A stretch of DNA of 64,000 nucleotides from assembly GCF_000423585.1 (NCBI RefSeq), contig NZ_AUIG01000001.1, positions 186,001 to 250,000 of the forward strand. The letters are read 5' to 3'. The DNA is from Salinimicrobium xinjiangense DSM 19287 (GTDB lineage Bacteria; Bacteroidota; Bacteroidia; Flavobacteriales; Flavobacteriaceae). Below are positions 41,636 through 50,131 of the stretch, piece by piece. The notes under the pieces are model-generated. The model worked only from the letters and a program-made list of their open reading frames with translations. It made no database searches and was not told where the DNA came from. Every line of letters starts with the position of its first letter. The stretch's first letter is position 1. A program made the translations under genes and the position numbers.

Positions 41636-42510
41636 TGTCACTAACATTATACTTACTAAACAAAAAAGGATTTGAAGTTCTCAAGGCTCTGGTGACAAAA
41701 GAGGAGTACATAGTACATATTGATGTTGTAGTGGGCGGGGAGGACATGGGAAATCAGGAGGATTACTACGACGAAATCAAAGAATTATGTGAGCATCACA
41801 GCATCAGGCATATAGAAAGAGGTGGGAAGTTGCCGGTTCAAAGTGAATATTCAATTGCAATAGGTTGGAGATGGCTCATTAAAGAACCGCTAAATTTAAT
41901 AGTTATCCATGATTCTTATCTTCCAAAATACAGAGGGTTTTCGCCAATAGTAAACATGCTTATTAAGGGGGAGGATCATTTAGGAGTTACGGCACTTTGG
42001 GCTTCCGAAAGGATGGATGAAGGTGATATTATCAGTCAGAAAAAAATTGATATAAATTACCCATTAAAGATCCGGACGGCAATTGATTTAATTGCCGGGT
42101 TATATGTTGACATCGTTCTTAATATTGTGGAGCTGCTTATAAATAAAAAGGAATTAAATAGTACGCCTCAGGATCCTGAGCAGGCAACTTATAGTATTTG
42201 GAGGAATGAAGAGGATTACTTTATAAACTGGACAGATGAGGCTGCAGATATCGTGCGATTTGTTGATGCTGTTGGCTATCCTTTTGATGGTGCAAAAACA
42301 AGAACAGAAGATGATCAGGTAATTCGCATCCTGGAATGTGAAGTAGTTGACAAGGTCGTTTCAGAAATTGAAGCACCGGGGAAAATGCTGATGTTTGAAA
42401 GGAATAATCCTGTAATACTCTGTGGTAAAAATGCGGTGAGGCTTATTGAGATGGAGGACCTGAATGGTAATCCGTGCCACTTCAAAAAATTCAGAACCCG
42501 GCTCAGATAG
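41635..42510 (+). CDS. Sugar N-formyltransferase-like protein
   Basis: A 291-residue relative of methionyl-tRNA formyltransferase and ArnA N-terminal domain. The core HDSYLPKYRGFSPIV and the later LGVTALWASERMDEGDIISQ give the catalytic His and Asp; the usual Asn two residues before His is replaced (VIH in place of NxH). A C-terminal Fmt-C-like domain (GYPFDGAKTR) follows. With no tRNA context and a sugar aminotransferase next door, it probably formylates an amino sugar with N10-formyl-tetrahydrofolate. The first base is shared with the GT2 stop; the wecE start follows its stop by one base. Confidence 0.85.
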   Translation: MSLTLYLLNKKGFEVLKALVTKEEYIVHIDVVVGGEDMGNQEDYYDEIKELCEHHSIRHIERGGKLPVQSEYSIAIGWRWLIKEPLNLIVIHDSYLPKYRGFSPIVNMLIKGEDHLGVTALWASERMDEGDIISQKKIDINYPLKIRTAIDLIAGLYVDIVLNIVELLINKKELNSTPQDPEQATYSIWRNEEDYFINWTDEAADIVRFVDAVGYPFDGAKTRTEDDQVIRILECEVVDKVVSEIEAPGKMLMFERNNPVILCGKNAVRLIEMEDLNGNPCHFKKFRTRLR

Positions 42511-42511
42511 G

Positions 42512-43657
42512 ATGAAAAAGATACCATTTAACAAACCATATTTAACAGGCAAAGAAACTTTCTACATTGAAGATGCCGTAAATACAGGTAAAATATCCGG
42601 AAACGGCAAATACACCCGATTGTGTCAGGATTTTCTAAAAGAGCGTTATGGTTTTGGAAAGGTTTTGCTAACCACATCATGTACAGATGCCCTGGAAATG
42701 GCTGCTCTACTCATCGATATTCAACCAGGGGATGAAGTGATAATACCGTCCTACACCTTTGTTTCGACGGCCAATGCCTTTGTTTTAAGAGGTGCCAAAA
42801 TAGTATTTGCAGATAGCAGGGAAGACCATCCGGGAATAGACGAAAATGCCATTGAAGCTTTGATTACTGCCCGAACAAAAGCCGTCGTTCCGGTTCATTA
42901 TGCGGGAGTCGCCTGTGACATGGATAAAATAATGTCCCTGGCGAATAAATATGGACTTTATGTTGTAGAAGATGCTGCACAGGCAATTGATGGTTTTTAT
43001 ACAGGGAAAGATGGAGAAAAAAAAGCACTCGGCTCAATAGGTCATTTAGCCGCCTTTTCGTTTCATGAAACTAAGAATATCATTAGTGGAGAAGGAGGAA
43101 TGCTGGCTATCAATGATCCAAGCTTAATGGACAAAGCAGAAATTATCTGGGAGAAGGGAACGAATCGTTCTGCTTTTTTTAGGGGAGAAGTGGGAAAGTA
43201 TAACTGGATATCAATGGGAAGTTCTTTTCTACCTTCAGAGATTATTTCGGCATTTCTTTGGGCTCAGTTAGAGAACCTGGAGGATATTCAGATCAGGAGA
43301 CATGACCTCTGGGATAATTATTATAGCGATTTAAAACAGTGGGCGAAAGCGAACAATATACAGCTCCCATCAATACCGGACTTTGCAACCAATAATGCCC
43401 ATATGTTTTATCTGATTTGTAAGGATCTGGAACAAAGAAATAGAATATTAGACGGATTAAGATCGAATAAAATAATGGCAGTATTCCACTATTTAAGCCT
43501 GCATAAAAGTCCTTTTTACAAAATGAAACATGACGGTAGACACCTGAAGAACTCAGATAGATATACGAACTGTGTTGTAAGGCTTCCTTTTTTTTATGAG
43601 TTGGAAAATAAGACTGTTAGTCTTATTACAAGAAGGTTGTTTGAACTTATTTCGTAA
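42512..43657 (+). CDS. wecE: dTDP-4-amino-4,6-dideoxygalactose transaminase (WecE/RffA)
   Basis: A 381-residue PLP aminotransferase with extensive similarity to WecE: IPFNKPYLTG at the start, then DIQPGDEVIIPSYTFVSTAN, VPVHYAGVACDMD, and FHETKNIISGEGG with Lys188. The start at 42512 is preferred to 42464, which lies within the previous gene. It converts dTDP-4-keto-6-deoxyglucose to dTDP-Fuc4N. The RmlA that opens this route is at 45.2 kb; an rmlB is not in the window. The formyltransferase just upstream may act on its product, and a WecF-like transferase occurs at 50.1 kb. Confidence 0.93.
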   Translation: MKKIPFNKPYLTGKETFYIEDAVNTGKISGNGKYTRLCQDFLKERYGFGKVLLTTSCTDALEMAALLIDIQPGDEVIIPSYTFVSTANAFVLRGAKIVFADSREDHPGIDENAIEALITARTKAVVPVHYAGVACDMDKIMSLANKYGLYVVEDAAQAIDGFYTGKDGEKKALGSIGHLAAFSFHETKNIISGEGGMLAINDPSLMDKAEIIWEKGTNRSAFFRGEVGKYNWISMGSSFLPSEIISAFLWAQLENLEDIQIRRHDLWDNYYSDLKQWAKANNIQLPSIPDFATNNAHMFYLICKDLEQRNRILDGLRSNKIMAVFHYLSLHKSPFYKMKHDGRHLKNSDRYTNCVVRLPFFYELENKTVSLITRRLFELIS

Positions 43658-43858
43658 TTGTGAATAATATATTTTTTAAAAGGTACTAAGAACAATTTCA
43701 GCAGCACAGTATACGGGTTGATCATTTGGATACGGATTTTAAAATGTTTAAAAGGGAAAAAAGCTTCCACAAGTATCTCCTGACTATTGGTCATAACTAT
43801 TATTGTGGTTTTCACAGTTCTTTAAGACTAAATAAGGGTCGTCTTCAGCCTAATCCTT

Positions 43859-43866
43859 TATCTTTG
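43859..43866 (+). promoter_or_regulatory. -7 element for the UDP-glucuronate epimerase gene
   Basis: TATCTTTG lies 23 bp before the start in a 230-bp gap. No -33 TTG is well placed. It would open a new transcript inside the locus. Confidence 0.4.
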
Positions 43867-43889
43867 CCGATGAAATTTTAAGAAAAGAA

Positions 43890-44921
43890 ATGTCAGAGAT
43901 TAAAGATCGGCGGAAGATTCTTGTCACAGGTTCGGCAGGTTTTATCGGTTTTCATTTATCCAAAATTTTAGTTGAAGAAGGTTATCAGGTTGTAGGATTA
44001 GATAACCTGAATAATTACTATGATCCTCAGCTCAAAATAGATCGGCTTCTGGAGTTAGGCATTCCTTCCAAAAAGGTATCGGAATACAATAAATTGATCC
44101 GGAGTGGGAAATTTGAGAACTTTGGGTTTATCAAATTAGACCTTGAGGATCGTATCCGTCTCCCTGCCTTGTTCTCTCAGGAGAAGTTCTACAAAGTAGT
44201 TAATCTGGCTGCTCAGGCCGGAGTAAGGTACAGCATAGAGAATCCAACAGCCTATGTGGATAGTAATCTCGTTGGATTTGCTAATTTATTGGAATGTTGT
44301 AGAAATTTCCAGGTGAAACATCTTATTTATGCCAGTAGTTCCAGCGTTTATGGTCAAAATGAAAAGATTCCATTCTCTACAGAAGATAATGTGGACCATC
44401 CAATAAGTCTGTATGCAGCTACAAAGAAGAGTAATGAATTGATGGCCTTTACGTACAGCCATCTGTATGGCTTTAAAACAACCGGTTTACGATTCTTTAC
44501 TGTATATGGTCCCTGGGGGCGTCCGGATATGGCCATGTTTTTATTTACAGATGCCATATTAAATGATCGTCCAATTAAAGTTTTTAATAATGGGAATCTG
44601 GAACGGGATTTCACTTATATAGATGATATCGTTCAGGGTATATATCAAATTATTCAAAAGGCTGATAATTCCCAAGGACATAGTTTATACAACATAGGAA
44701 ATAGTAAGCCAGTCAAGTTAATGGAATTTATCGAAGAAATAGAACATCAATTAGGTATTACCGCCAAAAAAAATATGCTGCCTATGCAAAAAGGGGACGT
44801 AAATAGAACCTGGGCTGATGTGGGTAAATTAAAGAAGGATTATGAATATTCTCCATCCACTCCAATTTCAAAAGGTGTTCAGAAATTTGTTGAATGGTAT
44901 AAATCTTATTACGCACTTTAA
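43890..44921 (+). CDS. UDP-glucuronate 4-epimerase type SDR
   Basis: A 343-residue extended SDR. The NAD loop is TGSAGFIGFH near residue 14; the catalytic SSSSVYG and YAATK segments are intact. LDNLNNYYDPQLK, AAQAGVRYS and RFFTVYGPWGRPDMA are typical of UDP-glucuronate 4-epimerases, which interconvert UDP-GlcA and UDP-GalA. Ugd at 28.7 kb makes its substrate. Spacers of 230 bp on both sides make it a stand-alone unit. Confidence 0.9.
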   Translation: MSEIKDRRKILVTGSAGFIGFHLSKILVEEGYQVVGLDNLNNYYDPQLKIDRLLELGIPSKKVSEYNKLIRSGKFENFGFIKLDLEDRIRLPALFSQEKFYKVVNLAAQAGVRYSIENPTAYVDSNLVGFANLLECCRNFQVKHLIYASSSSVYGQNEKIPFSTEDNVDHPISLYAATKKSNELMAFTYSHLYGFKTTGLRFFTVYGPWGRPDMAMFLFTDAILNDRPIKVFNNGNLERDFTYIDDIVQGIYQIIQKADNSQGHSLYNIGNSKPVKLMEFIEEIEHQLGITAKKNMLPMQKGDVNRTWADVGKLKKDYEYSPSTPISKGVQKFVEWYKSYYAL

Positions 44922-45154
44922 CTCTCATATTGAAAAAATGTTAAACTTTAAAGGGTCTTTAGCTTAAAGGCATGGAAATATGATTTTGGCACACACTTTT
45001 TTGAAAGCTTAATTGGACTTTTTTTGCATCAGAGAAGTTTTGAAAAGCTGTTTTTACCAAAGAAGTTGGAGAGATGAATTGTTCTTCTGTAAAAAAGTAT
45101 TACCCAATAACCACAATAGATAGGTAAAACCCTAGAAAAATTTAAGAATCCATA

Positions 45155-46033
45155 ATGAAAGGAATAATATTGGCAGGGGGTTCAGGCACCAGACTTTATC
45201 CGATAACCATAGCAGTTTGTAAACAGTTGTTACCGGTTTACGACAAACCTATGATCTACTATCCATTGTCTGTACTGATGCTGGCTGGAATTAGAGAAAT
45301 TCTTTTTATAACTACACCCGAGGATCAGGAGCTATTCCAAAAACTATTAGGAGACGGGTCTCAACTCGGCTGTACATTTGAATATAAGGTCCAGCAAACT
45401 CCTAATGGCTTGGCAGAGGCTTTTATCATAGGAAAGGAGTTTATTGGAGAAGATAAAGTCGCTCTCATTCTGGGAGATAATATTTTTTACGGGAATGGCT
45501 TAGGCTCCCTTCTTAGAAGTAAAACAGAGGTAGATGGAGCTGCAATTTTTGCTTATCCTGTTAAGGATCCCGAAAGATATGGGGTGGTAGAATTTGATGG
45601 AAATAATAAAGCGATCAGTATAGAAGAAAAACCACTAAAGCCAAAATCGAAGTATGCTGTTCCCGGTTTATATTTTTTTGATAATAGTGTGGTGAAATAT
45701 GCTGAAAAAGTTGAGCCTTCGGCAAGAGGGGAAAAAGAAATCTCTACGATAAATCAAATGTACCTGGATGCAGGAAAAATGGAAGTGGGGGTAATGACTC
45801 GAGGAATGAGTTGGTTTGATACGGGTACGGTGGAGTCCCTTGATGATGCTACCGAATTCATAAGAGTAATTCAAAACAGACAGAGCAGAATGATTGGTTG
45901 TATTGAAGAGGTTGCCCTAGAAAGAAAATTTATAGGAATTGAAGAATTGAATACCGCAATGGAACAGTATGCTAAATCCAAATATGGTGAATATTTAAAG
46001 GAGGTAATTAGAGAAAGAACAGAATGTCGTTAA
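45155..46033 (+). CDS. rmlA: Glucose-1-phosphate thymidylyltransferase
   Basis: A 292-residue nucleotidyltransferase making dTDP-glucose. The signature GGSGTRLYPIT at residues 8-18, KQLLPVYDKPMIYYPLS, LGDNIFYG and the allosteric-site-forming C-terminus agree with RmlA in length and sequence. It supplies dTDP-sugars, including the precursor for WecE. RmlB, C and D are absent here, so 4,6-dehydration must be encoded elsewhere. It overlaps the next flippase gene by 10 bp. Confidence 0.95.
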   Translation: MKGIILAGGSGTRLYPITIAVCKQLLPVYDKPMIYYPLSVLMLAGIREILFITTPEDQELFQKLLGDGSQLGCTFEYKVQQTPNGLAEAFIIGKEFIGEDKVALILGDNIFYGNGLGSLLRSKTEVDGAAIFAYPVKDPERYGVVEFDGNNKAISIEEKPLKPKSKYAVPGLYFFDNSVVKYAEKVEPSARGEKEISTINQMYLDAGKMEVGVMTRGMSWFDTGTVESLDDATEFIRVIQNRQSRMIGCIEEVALERKFIGIEELNTAMEQYAKSKYGEYLKEVIRERTECR

Positions 46034-47460
46034 GAAAACAAGCCACTTCAGGTCTGGTGTGGACTTTTGCCCAGCAATTTGGGAATCAAATCATTGGCTT
46101 TATTGTTTCCCTTATTTTAGCCAGGATTCTTTTGCCCGAAGAATTTGGTTTGGTAGGTATGATTGCTATATTTATGGCTATAGGAAAAACTTTAATGGAT
46201 GCAGGACTTGGCCAGTCGCTCGTTAGAGGGGAGGATATGGATCAGGAAGATTTCTCGACCGTATTTTTCTTTAATGTTATCGCAAGTTGTTTTATCTACC
46301 TATTAATATATTTTGCCGCACCATTTATAGCAAAATTTTATGAAAGAGAAATTTTAACCGGAATGATAAGGGTACTGTGTCTCACATTCATTTTTTCAGC
46401 TTTTTCTGCAGTTCAAAATGCGAGGTTGACTAAAGAAATGAATTTTAAAATACAGGCATTAATTTCTCTACCTGCCACTATTATAGGAGGTTTGGTTGGC
46501 ATTACCATGGCTTATATGGATTACGGTGTATGGAGTCTGGTATGGAGCACTGTAGTGGGAGTAATAGTTAGTACCATTCAGTTGTGGATTTTTTCCGGTT
46601 GGACTCCCGATTTTATTTTTAATATTAATAAATTCAAAAGGCATTTCAATTACGGGTATAAATTAACCTTTTCAGAATTATTAAATACAACATTTAATAA
46701 TATTTATATTGTTGTAATTGGAAAATATTTCTCTGCGGGACAAGTTGGATTTTATACCCGCGCACAAACAATGAAACAGCTACCTGTTGTTAACATTTCT
46801 AACGCTTTAAATAAAGTTACCTTTCCCTTATTTGCAAAAATGCAGAATGATAATATTAGACTAAAGAGAGTCTACAAACAATTAATGCAAATGGTTGTGT
46901 TCATAATTACTCCCACCTTGGTATTTCTTGGAGTTCTGGCAGAACCTTTGTTTCGCTTCCTTTTTACAGCAAAGTGGTTACCTGCGGTTCCTTATTTTCA
47001 AATTTTATGTATTACAGGAATATTATATCCAATTCACGCTTATAATCTAAACATTTTAAAGGTTAAGGGTAGAAGTGATCTTTTTTTGAAATTAGAAGTG
47101 ATGAAAAAATTAATAATTGTAGTTGCTATAATTATTGCCATACAATATGGAATTATAGCACTTTTATGGGCACAGGTCTGTACATCCTTAATTTCACTTG
47201 TTATAAACACACATTACACCGGTAAATTTTTGGATTACTCAGCACTGGAACAACTTAAGGATATATTACCTGCAATTCTATTAGCGTCTTTGGCGGGTGC
47301 TACGGTACTTCTATTTGACATATTCCAATTTTTCCTCTTTTCTGATCTTTTCAGACTACTCCTGGGAGGGGTTATAGGTTTAAGCGTTTATTTATCCAGT
47401 GCAATGATTTTTAAACTGAGCAGTCTAACAGATTTAAAAAATTTAATTACTAGCAGATGA
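46024..47460 (+). CDS. Polysaccharide flippase (Wzx/WzxC-like), copy 2
   Basis: A 478-residue paralogue of the flippase at 36.5 kb: same length, same opening (TFAQQFGNQIIGFIVSLILARILLP in part), same internal blocks (FNYGYKLTFS, GKYFSAGQVGFYTRAQ, VKGRSDLFLKLEV). The codon texture is AT-richer than in copy 1. It overlaps rmlA by 10 bp and the next aminotransferase by 4 bp. Two flippases in one locus suggest two glycans or a duplicated cassette. Confidence 0.9.
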   Translation: MSLRKQATSGLVWTFAQQFGNQIIGFIVSLILARILLPEEFGLVGMIAIFMAIGKTLMDAGLGQSLVRGEDMDQEDFSTVFFFNVIASCFIYLLIYFAAPFIAKFYEREILTGMIRVLCLTFIFSAFSAVQNARLTKEMNFKIQALISLPATIIGGLVGITMAYMDYGVWSLVWSTVVGVIVSTIQLWIFSGWTPDFIFNINKFKRHFNYGYKLTFSELLNTTFNNIYIVVIGKYFSAGQVGFYTRAQTMKQLPVVNISNALNKVTFPLFAKMQNDNIRLKRVYKQLMQMVVFIITPTLVFLGVLAEPLFRFLFTAKWLPAVPYFQILCITGILYPIHAYNLNILKVKGRSDLFLKLEVMKKLIIVVAIIIAIQYGIIALLWAQVCTSLISLVINTHYTGKFLDYSALEQLKDILPAILLASLAGATVLLFDIFQFFLFSDLFRLLLGGVIGLSVYLSSAMIFKLSSLTDLKNLITSR

Positions 47461-48533
47461 TCCCTGTAACAAAAACATTTTTTCCTCCTATAGAGGATTA
47501 TCAGGCCCAACTAAAACGAATATGGGAGAATGAATGGTTGACAAACCGGGGGGAGCTGGTCAAAGAACTTGAACTGAAACTTAAGAAGCATCTTGAGGTT
47601 ACCAATATCACCTTGATGACCAATGGTACGTTACCGTTACAGATTGCACTTAAAGTATTAGGAGGTAAGGGCGAGATCATTACTACACCATTTAGCTACG
47701 TTGCCACCACCTCTGCCATAGTCTGGGAAAATTGCAAACCAATCTTTGTAGATATCCATCCGGAATATCTTACTATAGATGAAACAAAGATAGAGGCCGC
47801 TATTACCCCAAGGACAACAGCAATCCTGGCCACACATGTTTTTGGAAATCCCTGTAATGTTGAAGAAATAGAGAACATAGCGAGACGGCATGATTTGAAG
47901 GTTATTTACGATGCTGCACATTGCTTTGGAGTAAAATACAAGGGAAAATCCATTTTTGAATATGGGGATATAAGCACCTGTAGTTTTCATGCAACAAAAT
48001 TATTCCATACCGGGGAAGGGGGGGCGATCTTCTGTAAAAATGAAGAACTCAATCATAAGCTAAATTATAGTCATAATTTTGGCCATAATGGTCCTGAAAA
48101 GTTTTATGGAGTTGGTATTAATGCAAAAATGAGCGAATTACAGGCTGCAATGGGACTTACAGTTTTATCTTATATAAAAAGGATTACACAGGACCGCAAG
48201 GCAGTTTGCAGTTATTATGATGCTCATCTGGACTCAAGTAAGGTGCAAAAATTAAAGCTCAGAAAGAACTCAAAGTGGAATTACAGTTATTATCCAGTTA
48301 TCTTTGAGAGTGAAAAAAGTCTTTTGGAAATTCAAGAAGTATTAAATAAAAATGGAATTTTTCCAAGAAGATACTTTTATCCATCTTTAAATACCTTAGA
48401 ATACCTCAATAACTCTCGCATGCCTTTATCTGAAAACATTGCCGGAAAAATAATGTGTCTACCCATTTATCAAGGTCTTGATGTAGAAGATATGAAAACT
48501 ATAACCGAAATTATTAATTCCTATGGAGAGTGA
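47457..48533 (+). CDS. DegT/DnrJ/EryC1/StrS aminotransferase, copy 2
   Basis: A 358-residue paralogue of the enzyme at 37.9 kb, with Lys181 at the same position in SFHATKLFHTGEGG and shared runs such as TPFSYVATT, PTYL-type substrate loops and FPRRYFYPSLN. The start overlaps the flippase stop by 4 bp. It is followed by a GNAT acyltransferase gene that overlaps its end by 11 bp, so its amino sugar is likely N-acylated. Confidence 0.9.
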   Translation: MIPVTKTFFPPIEDYQAQLKRIWENEWLTNRGELVKELELKLKKHLEVTNITLMTNGTLPLQIALKVLGGKGEIITTPFSYVATTSAIVWENCKPIFVDIHPEYLTIDETKIEAAITPRTTAILATHVFGNPCNVEEIENIARRHDLKVIYDAAHCFGVKYKGKSIFEYGDISTCSFHATKLFHTGEGGAIFCKNEELNHKLNYSHNFGHNGPEKFYGVGINAKMSELQAAMGLTVLSYIKRITQDRKAVCSYYDAHLDSSKVQKLKLRKNSKWNYSYYPVIFESEKSLLEIQEVLNKNGIFPRRYFYPSLNTLEYLNNSRMPLSENIAGKIMCLPIYQGLDVEDMKTITEIINSYGE

Positions 48534-49002
48534 AATGACAGCGGTGTGTGAAATCTCAATGACTAATTCTTCAAAATTGAAAGTTATTGAAATTCTCGAG
48601 GAAATGGATACAGCTTTTGATCCCAGCCTAAGAAGAAGAATACTGGAGAAAAGCAACCTCAATACCTTTGAGGAATATTTAAATAAGGTAATGAAGTATG
48701 GTGTTGTTTTGGTGGCTCACCAAGGAAGCGAAATTCTTGGTTTTCTAATGTTTTATGCAAATGATATACAAAATTATATTTCGTACATCCCTCTGGTTGG
48801 TATTAAGAAAGATTATCAGGGACAAGGTGTAGGAAAATATTTACTTTCCGAAGCATTGGGGGTTATTAAAAAAAAAGGAATGAAAAAAGTTCAAATTAAA
48901 ACCTGGGAAAATAATGAAAGGGCTATTCTACTTTACAAAAAAATGGGCTTTATGGAAATAAGCAGACAGGAAAAAGATATATTATTGGAAATCAGCTTAT
49001 AG
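48523..49002 (+). CDS. GNAT family N-acetyltransferase
   Basis: A 159-residue GNAT enzyme. The acetyl-CoA loop is KKDYQGQGVGKYLLSEAL (Q/RxxGxG/A type), followed by KTWENNERAILLYKKMGF. The gene overlaps the aminotransferase by 11 bp and is 14 bp from an ATP-grasp gene. The context suggests N-acetylation of the amino sugar made by the aminotransferase; acylation of another amine is possible. Confidence 0.88.
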   Translation: MESEMTAVCEISMTNSSKLKVIEILEEMDTAFDPSLRRRILEKSNLNTFEEYLNKVMKYGVVLVAHQGSEILGFLMFYANDIQNYISYIPLVGIKKDYQGQGVGKYLLSEALGVIKKKGMKKVQIKTWENNERAILLYKKMGFMEISRQEKDILLEISL

Positions 49003-49016
49003 CTTTAATTAAGATT

Positions 49017-50030
49017 ATGAATATACTATTAACCTCGGCAGGAAGAAGAACCTACATGGTAGACTATTTTAAAAAAGCCTTAAATGGTAATGGAAAAGTA
49101 TTTGCCGCTAATTCCCATTTTTCACCTGCTCTGAATGTGGCCGATGATTATGTAATTACTCCACTAATATATGACGAAAATTATATATCTTTTTTACTAG
49201 AATATGTCAAAAAAAAAGACATCCATGCCATAATTCCACTTTTTGATATAGACCTGCCGATACTTGCTAAGTCAAAGGATCTGTTTAAAAAAAACGGAGT
49301 AATTGTCATAGTTTCCGATTATGAGGTTACTCAGATTTGTAATGATAAATGGAAGTCCTATAATTTCCTGGTGCAAAATGGATTTAATACCCCCTCAACT
49401 TATGTAGATTTAAAGAAAGCTAAAAATGCAGTAGAAAAAGGGTTTTTAGATTTTCCCGTGGTTGTAAAGCCGAGATGGGGAATGGGATCAATCGGAATAT
49501 ATAAAGCAGATAATCTTCTGGAGTTAGAAGTTTTTTACCAAAAAGTAAAAAAAGAAATTGAAGATTCATACTTACAATTTGAGTCCCGTGCCGAATTAGA
49601 ACAGGCAGTACTTGTTCAAGAATGGGTGAATGGGCAGGAATACGGTCTGGATATATTTAATGATTTGGAAGGCAGGCATTTAAAAACCTTTGTGAAGATA
49701 AAAACGGCCATGAGATCTGGTGAAACTGATAGTGCCATAACAGAGAACCACACTGAACTTCAGAATTTAGGAAAAAAATTATCCGAAAAGATGAAACATA
49801 TTGGGAATATGGATTCTGATTGGTTTTTAACAGAAGATAAAATTTACATCTTGGAAATGAATTGTCGCTTTGGCGGGGGATATCCTTTCACTCACTTAGC
49901 TGGAGCCAATTTACCAAAAGTACTTGTTGACCTATTAAATTTCAACAGCTATGAGCAAGAAGACCTCAATTTTGAGGATGGTTTAAAAATGATGAAGACT
50001 ATAAGGCCTCTGAAAATTGTAGAAAAATAA
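49017..50030 (+). CDS. ATP-grasp family ligase
   Basis: A 337-residue protein with an N-terminal Rossmann-like domain (ILLTSAGRRTYMVDYF, NDKWKSYNFL) and a carbamoyl-phosphate-synthase-like ATP-grasp domain (FPVVVKPRWGMGSIGIYKA, QEWVNGQEYGLDIF, EMNCRFGGGYPFTHLAG). Such enzymes join a carboxylate to an amine using ATP. In polysaccharide loci they can attach amino acids or build amide decorations. It is coupled to the aminotransferase-GNAT pair. The exact substrates are unknown. Confidence 0.85.
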   Translation: MNILLTSAGRRTYMVDYFKKALNGNGKVFAANSHFSPALNVADDYVITPLIYDENYISFLLEYVKKKDIHAIIPLFDIDLPILAKSKDLFKKNGVIVIVSDYEVTQICNDKWKSYNFLVQNGFNTPSTYVDLKKAKNAVEKGFLDFPVVVKPRWGMGSIGIYKADNLLELEVFYQKVKKEIEDSYLQFESRAELEQAVLVQEWVNGQEYGLDIFNDLEGRHLKTFVKIKTAMRSGETDSAITENHTELQNLGKKLSEKMKHIGNMDSDWFLTEDKIYILEMNCRFGGGYPFTHLAGANLPKVLVDLLNFNSYEQEDLNFEDGLKMMKTIRPLKIVEK

Positions 50031-50131
50031 AATCGTGTAACCGGATAATTTATAATTCTTGAAAGGGTGAACCTGATAATTTATTTTCGAAAATATTCCA
50101 AAATAGAATTTCATTATAATAAAAAATTAAA

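Noticed and set aside
44986-45005. Sigma-54-like promoter before rmlA (TTGGCAC)
   Set aside because: The -24 part fits, but the -12 GC is missing at the required spacing.
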